Shown: piece by piece, positions 6,298 to 8,516 of the stretch | Layout of the letters: each line of letters opens with the position of its first letter | Numbering within the stretch: position 1 is the first letter of the stretch | Origin: Myxococcota bacterium | Lineage (GTDB): Bacteria; Myxococcota_A; Polyangia; HGW-17; JAJRWW01 | Direction of reading: 5' to 3' | Assembly: GCA_024276595.1 (NCBI GenBank) | Contig: JAJRWW010000521.1 | Location: 1 to 8,516, forward strand | Length of the DNA: 8,516 nt | Position numbers and translations under genes: made by a program | Notes under the pieces: model-generated | What the model was told of the DNA's origin: nothing | The model's input: the letters and a program-made list of their open reading frames with translations, nothing else | Database searches by the model: none

Positions 6298-7521
6298 ATG
6301 CTCCATGCCCCATCAAGACAGCTCGGCCTGGCCACGGCCGCCTCGCTCCTGGTGCTCCTGGGTGGGTGTGAGCGCCCCACCGGGGGGCGGAAGAGAGACA
6401 GCCGATCCTCGGCGCGCCTGGCCAACGACAAGCTGTTTGGCACAGACAGGCTCGTCTCCCTGTGGGAGATGCCCTTGCGCCAGGAGCTGATCTTCCCTGC
6501 CGGGGAGATCTCGGGAGAGGAGCTCCCCGAGGCCCGGCGCTACCGCCGCCCCTGGGTACGCCGCTCCGCCCTTGGTGGACACCTGCTGCTGCACCCAAAG
6601 CGGCTGGTCTGGGTCCTCCCGGGCCAGGTCACCCCCGGGGGCCACGATGACGACCTGCACCTGGTGCTCAAGCCCTCCTCCAACCTGGCGGCCCTCGTGA
6701 GCCACCGCCGGAAGGTGTTTTGGGCCGACACCCCCGCACAGGTGGCCGCCTGGATGGAGGGGGCCATGGGCCCCGGCTCCATGCCCAGGCGTCTCGAGGT
6801 GCTGGCCCAGGATCCCGATGGTGTCAAAGGTGCGGAGAAGGGGGCCATGGGCTCCCTGCCCCGACACACCTTCGCAGGCCTGCTGGTGTCCGAGCCCGCC
6901 GGCGCCGGCGGCAAGCCCCGCCGCACCAGCCTCGCTGCCACCTCCAGCGAGGCGGTTGCCCACGGTGGAGGCGGGCAAGGGCAGGCTCTGCTCTGGGACC
7001 TGGCGCTCGTCTCTTTTCTCCGCGTCACCTCCTCGGACCTCCTGGCGCCCCTGCGGAGACGTCACCGCTGGCCCCTCACGGTCGACCTCCGCCCTGCCGA
7101 CACGTCCAGCGCATCCTCCCCCTGGTTGAGGGTGACGTTCCTGCTCCAAGAGCGCAGGCGGCGGAAGGTTCCCTCGCGGCTGCTTTGCATCCCCCCCGGC
7201 CCGGGCTATCGCCGCCTCTTCGGTCCCCTGACCTTTGCCAAGGGGAGACAGCTCCTGCACCCCAAGCCTCCGCACCCGCTCAAGCGTCGGAAGGGCGACC
7301 CACGCAGGCCCACATTGCTGGTTCACAACCACACCCACAGGGCCTCCTTTGTCTACGCCGACGGAGTGCTCCTGGGCTGGGTGGGGCCCGCGCAGACCTT
7401 TACCCTGAGGCCGGGTGAGCCAGGCTACTATCGCGTCACCGCCCGATCGCTTTTCGGCACCACCCATTGGGGCCCCAGAGATCTCTACGTGCCGGGGGAG
7501 ATCCACCTGCGATCTCCCTGA
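6298..7521 (+). CDS. Large lipoprotein with C-terminal PEGA-like beta domain
   Basis: 407 residues. The N-terminus has a short basic leader, a hydrophobic core and the lipobox LLGGC with Cys24, so it is a lipoprotein. The middle part (about 40-335) is rich in Arg, Pro and Leu and matches no family I know. Residues about 339-407 ('LLVHNHTHRASFVYADGVLLGW ... PGYYRVTARSLFGT') resemble a PEGA-type beta repeat, found in surface proteins and thought to bind peptidoglycan or other envelope parts. The start ATG at 6298 has no clear ribosome-binding site. A TAGGCT at 6278-6283 resembles the -10 box at 3752, but no matching -35 is seen. It is divergent from the phosphatase gene, with 140 bases between them. 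High Arg content is compatible with an outer-membrane protein but also with GC bias. Function unknown. Confidence 0.7.
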   Translation: MLHAPSRQLGLATAASLLVLLGGCERPTGGRKRDSRSSARLANDKLFGTDRLVSLWEMPLRQELIFPAGEISGEELPEARRYRRPWVRRSALGGHLLLHPKRLVWVLPGQVTPGGHDDDLHLVLKPSSNLAALVSHRRKVFWADTPAQVAAWMEGAMGPGSMPRRLEVLAQDPDGVKGAEKGAMGSLPRHTFAGLLVSEPAGAGGKPRRTSLAATSSEAVAHGGGGQGQALLWDLALVSFLRVTSSDLLAPLRRRHRWPLTVDLRPADTSSASSPWLRVTFLLQERRRRKVPSRLLCIPPGPGYRRLFGPLTFAKGRQLLHPKPPHPLKRRKGDPRRPTLLVHNHTHRASFVYADGVLLGWVGPAQTFTLRPGEPGYYRVTARSLFGTTHWGPRDLYVPGEIHLRSP

Positions 7522-7680
7522 AGTGCGGGCCCCTCAGGCCTGGCCTCCTCTGGCCGAAGCTCGGTCCAGCCGAAGGTCCTCGTCGGAGACAATCGCCCGG
7601 CACCGTCGGCGAGCGTCCACACCACCGCGCGTCCAGAGCTCGGCCGCTGCTGATGCTCGGCAGGAAGCAGTGCTCCCCTG

Positions 7681-8007
7681 TCACCGACAGCCGAGGGCGA
7701 TCACTGCCGCCTCGCACACCTGGCGCATGCGCGCATCGTCGAGGTGACCGAGATACTGCCGCAGCTCCTTCTGGGCCACGGTGAACAGATGGTCAAAGTT
7801 GGCGACCGACTCCTGCTTGAGGCCGTCGTCGACGCTCAACGGCACCTCGCTGGGCAAGCCCCGAATGCAGGAGGTGATGGGCGCCACGATGGCGGTTCGC
7901 AGGTGATCCAGGGCTCGCTGGCGCGACAGCACCAGCACTGGACGACGCTTGTCCGGCGGGGAGAAGCGATACAGCCAGATATCCCCCCTTGTCACTCCTC
8001 GGGCCAT
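7681..8007 (-). CDS. MazF/PemK-family type II toxin, endoribonuclease
   Basis: 108 residues, the usual MazF length. The fold markers are in order: 'RGDIWLYRFSP' (7-17), 'KRRPVLVLS' (20-28, with Arg22 at the catalytic Arg position), 'IVAPITS' (40-46, with Thr45 at the catalytic Thr position), 'PSEVPL' and 'GLKQESVANFDHLFTV' near residues 62-77. MazF toxins cut single-stranded mRNA at short sites and stop growth until an antitoxin binds. The ATG at 8007 has GGAG 7 bases upstream and overlaps the antitoxin's end by 16 bases, so the two are translated together. All core residues are present, so it looks active. It may also be called ChpB or PemK in databases; the exact subfamily is not resolvable here. 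Confidence 0.88.
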   Translation of the reverse strand: MARGVTRGDIWLYRFSPPDKRRPVLVLSRQRALDHLRTAIVAPITSCIRGLPSEVPLSVDDGLKQESVANFDHLFTVAQKELRQYLGHLDDARMRQVCEAAVIALGCR

Positions 8008-8234
8008 TGCTGTGCTCCGATCAGATCGCAGAATTCGTCGAACACCTCGTTTGCCCGGCCAGCATAGGCGTTGTCGTACGCGGCATCGATCTCGCGCCGC
8101 CGTTTCACATCCAGATACAGGCGTAGCGCGCGACGGATCACCGCCGATCTTCCCTGATCCCTGGTTTCTGGCTGCCGGTCGATCTCTTCCAGGAGCGCGG
8201 CATCGATGGAGATCTGGACACTGCGAGCTGCCAT
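7992..8234 (-). CDS. Ribbon-helix-helix antitoxin of the MazF toxin
   Basis: 80 residues from the ATG at 8234. 'SVQISIDAALLEEIDRQ' forms the DNA-binding strand and first helix, and 'GRSAVIRRALRLYLDVKRRREI' the second helix, the standard ribbon-helix-helix fold. The acidic C-terminus ('NEVFDEFCDLIGAQQWPEE') should wrap the toxin and block its active site. Antitoxins of this class also repress their own operon, and the paired sites at 8233-8255 fit that role. An earlier in-frame ATG at 8252 would add six residues but lies upstream of the predicted transcription start (near 8248), so the shorter form is preferred. No Shine-Dalgarno sequence precedes either start. Its stop codon overlaps the toxin start. 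Confidence 0.85.
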   Translation of the reverse strand: MAARSVQISIDAALLEEIDRQPETRDQGRSAVIRRALRLYLDVKRRREIDAAYDNAYAGRANEVFDEFCDLIGAQQWPEE

Positions 8235-8255
8235 GATCAGATCATACAGCATGAT
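8233..8255 (-). promoter_or_regulatory. Candidate autoregulatory operator of the toxin-antitoxin operon
   Basis: ATGATCAGATCAT (8233-8245) is a 6+1+6 palindrome covering the antitoxin start codon, and a third ATGAT half-site lies at 8251-8255, next to the -10 box. Spaced half-sites are what a ribbon-helix-helix antitoxin would bind. Confidence 0.55.
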
Positions 8256-8283
8256 TTATACAGGCACAAGCCATTAGCAATAA
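8255..8283 (-). promoter_or_regulatory. Predicted promoter of the toxin-antitoxin operon
   Basis: On the minus strand TTATTG (8283-8278), a 17-base spacer and TATAAA (8260-8255) lie in a local AT-rich island of about 50 bases, in contrast to the GC-rich surroundings. The -35 is a weak match; the -10 is strong. Confidence 0.4.
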
Positions 8284-8516
8284 TACTGGCTCCCATCCAT
8301 AGTGATGCCGCCCGGGAGCACCGCCGCCCCTGGGCCGGCGCTCTGCCACCTCGCCCCACCAGCAAGGGCAGAGGAAATCGCTCGGACAGGCCACCAAGAG
8401 GCGAGCCGCACAGGCACGTCCCCGGGCCTGGCAACCTGCCCGAGATCTCCTCCCCGCGCGAGATCACCTCCCCGGGAAAAGCCGGAGCGACCGCAGCATG
8501 CGCGAGAAGACCTCCA
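8284..8516. other. Right end of window, no gene identified
   Basis: No frame here looks convincingly coding over its length. Two hints remain: a minus-strand frame ending at a TGA (8464-8466) whose last residues read EVFSRMLRSLRLFPGR, and a plus-strand ATG at 8498 with GGAG 10 bases upstream. Either could be the edge of a gene lying beyond 8516, but the visible parts are too short to judge. Confidence 0.4.
8442..8474. repeat. Imperfect 18-bp direct repeat
   Basis: GAGATCTCCTCCCCG (8442-8456) is repeated at 8460-8474 as GAGATCACCTCCCCG, with one mismatch and a 3-base spacer. No known site matches it. Confidence 0.7.

Noticed and set aside
6158..6598. Extended N-terminus of the phosphatase frame back to an ATG at 6598
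   Set aside because: This part is antisense to the lipoprotein gene, has the Pro/Arg/Gly composition of a chance frame, and no ribosome-binding site supports it. The PP2C-like part begins well downstream.
6313..7506. Minus-strand frame of 397 codons opposite the PEGA-like lipoprotein
   Set aside because: No signal, no motif, and low-complexity Gly/Gln/Ala composition. The plus strand has a clear lipobox.
7522..7680. Short frames between the convergent lipoprotein and toxin genes
   Set aside because: They overlap in several frames, lack ribosome-binding sites and have random-looking composition. No clear terminator hairpin with a T-run was found either.
8442..8474. CRISPR or iteron array at the right end
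   Set aside because: There are only two copies with a 3-base spacer, too few and too close for either.

Overview
The window is GC-rich and looks like a chromosomal segment of a myxobacterium-like organism (Myxococcota, the former deltaproteobacteria). The pointers are a lipoprotein with the 'CGNGxxExGExCDCG' cysteine-rich repeat typical of that group, several other secreted Cys-rich or lipobox proteins, an FGE-sulfatase-type protein and a PP2C-like phosphatase. This placement is an inference from protein style, since the window holds no rRNA or housekeeping marker.

Layout. 1-105: 3' end of a formylglycine-generating-enzyme-like gene. 152-823: an open frame whose middle (about 200-616) is the C-terminal third of an IS4/ISAs1-like DDE transposase, so a decayed insertion sequence. 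835-1098: a small Cys-rich lipoprotein. 1153-2484 (minus): a tubulin/FtsZ-superfamily protein with an acidic C-terminal tail. 2547-3578 (minus): a Cys-rich secreted lipoprotein, probably the first gene of a two-gene operon with the tubulin-like gene. 3579-3790: a divergent control region with one promoter in each direction and a perfect 14-bp palindrome. 3791-4363 and 4391-4924 (plus): a TerB-like protein followed by a basic protein with a helical C-terminus. 4940-6157 (minus): a PP2C-fold phosphatase with a long insertion, convergent with the previous pair. 6298-7521 (plus): a large lipoprotein ending in a PEGA-like beta domain, divergent from the phosphatase. 7681-8234 (minus): a type II toxin-antitoxin pair (ribbon-helix-helix antitoxin and MazF toxin) with a promoter and operator-like repeats. 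No stretch over 300 bases is without a gene or gene remnant. 7522-7680 and 8284-8516 show no recognisable complete gene.

How the parts may work together. The most notable part is 1153-4924: a tubulin-superfamily protein paired with an envelope lipoprotein, divergently transcribed from a TerB-like protein and its partner, with a phosphatase next door. TerB-like domains are known to sit near membranes and to bind metal, and PP2C enzymes remove regulatory phosphates. A cytoskeletal or envelope-associated module is therefore possible, but the only evidence here is adjacency and shared control DNA. The insertion-sequence remnant and the toxin-antitoxin pair at the two ends suggest that the flanks are accessory DNA.
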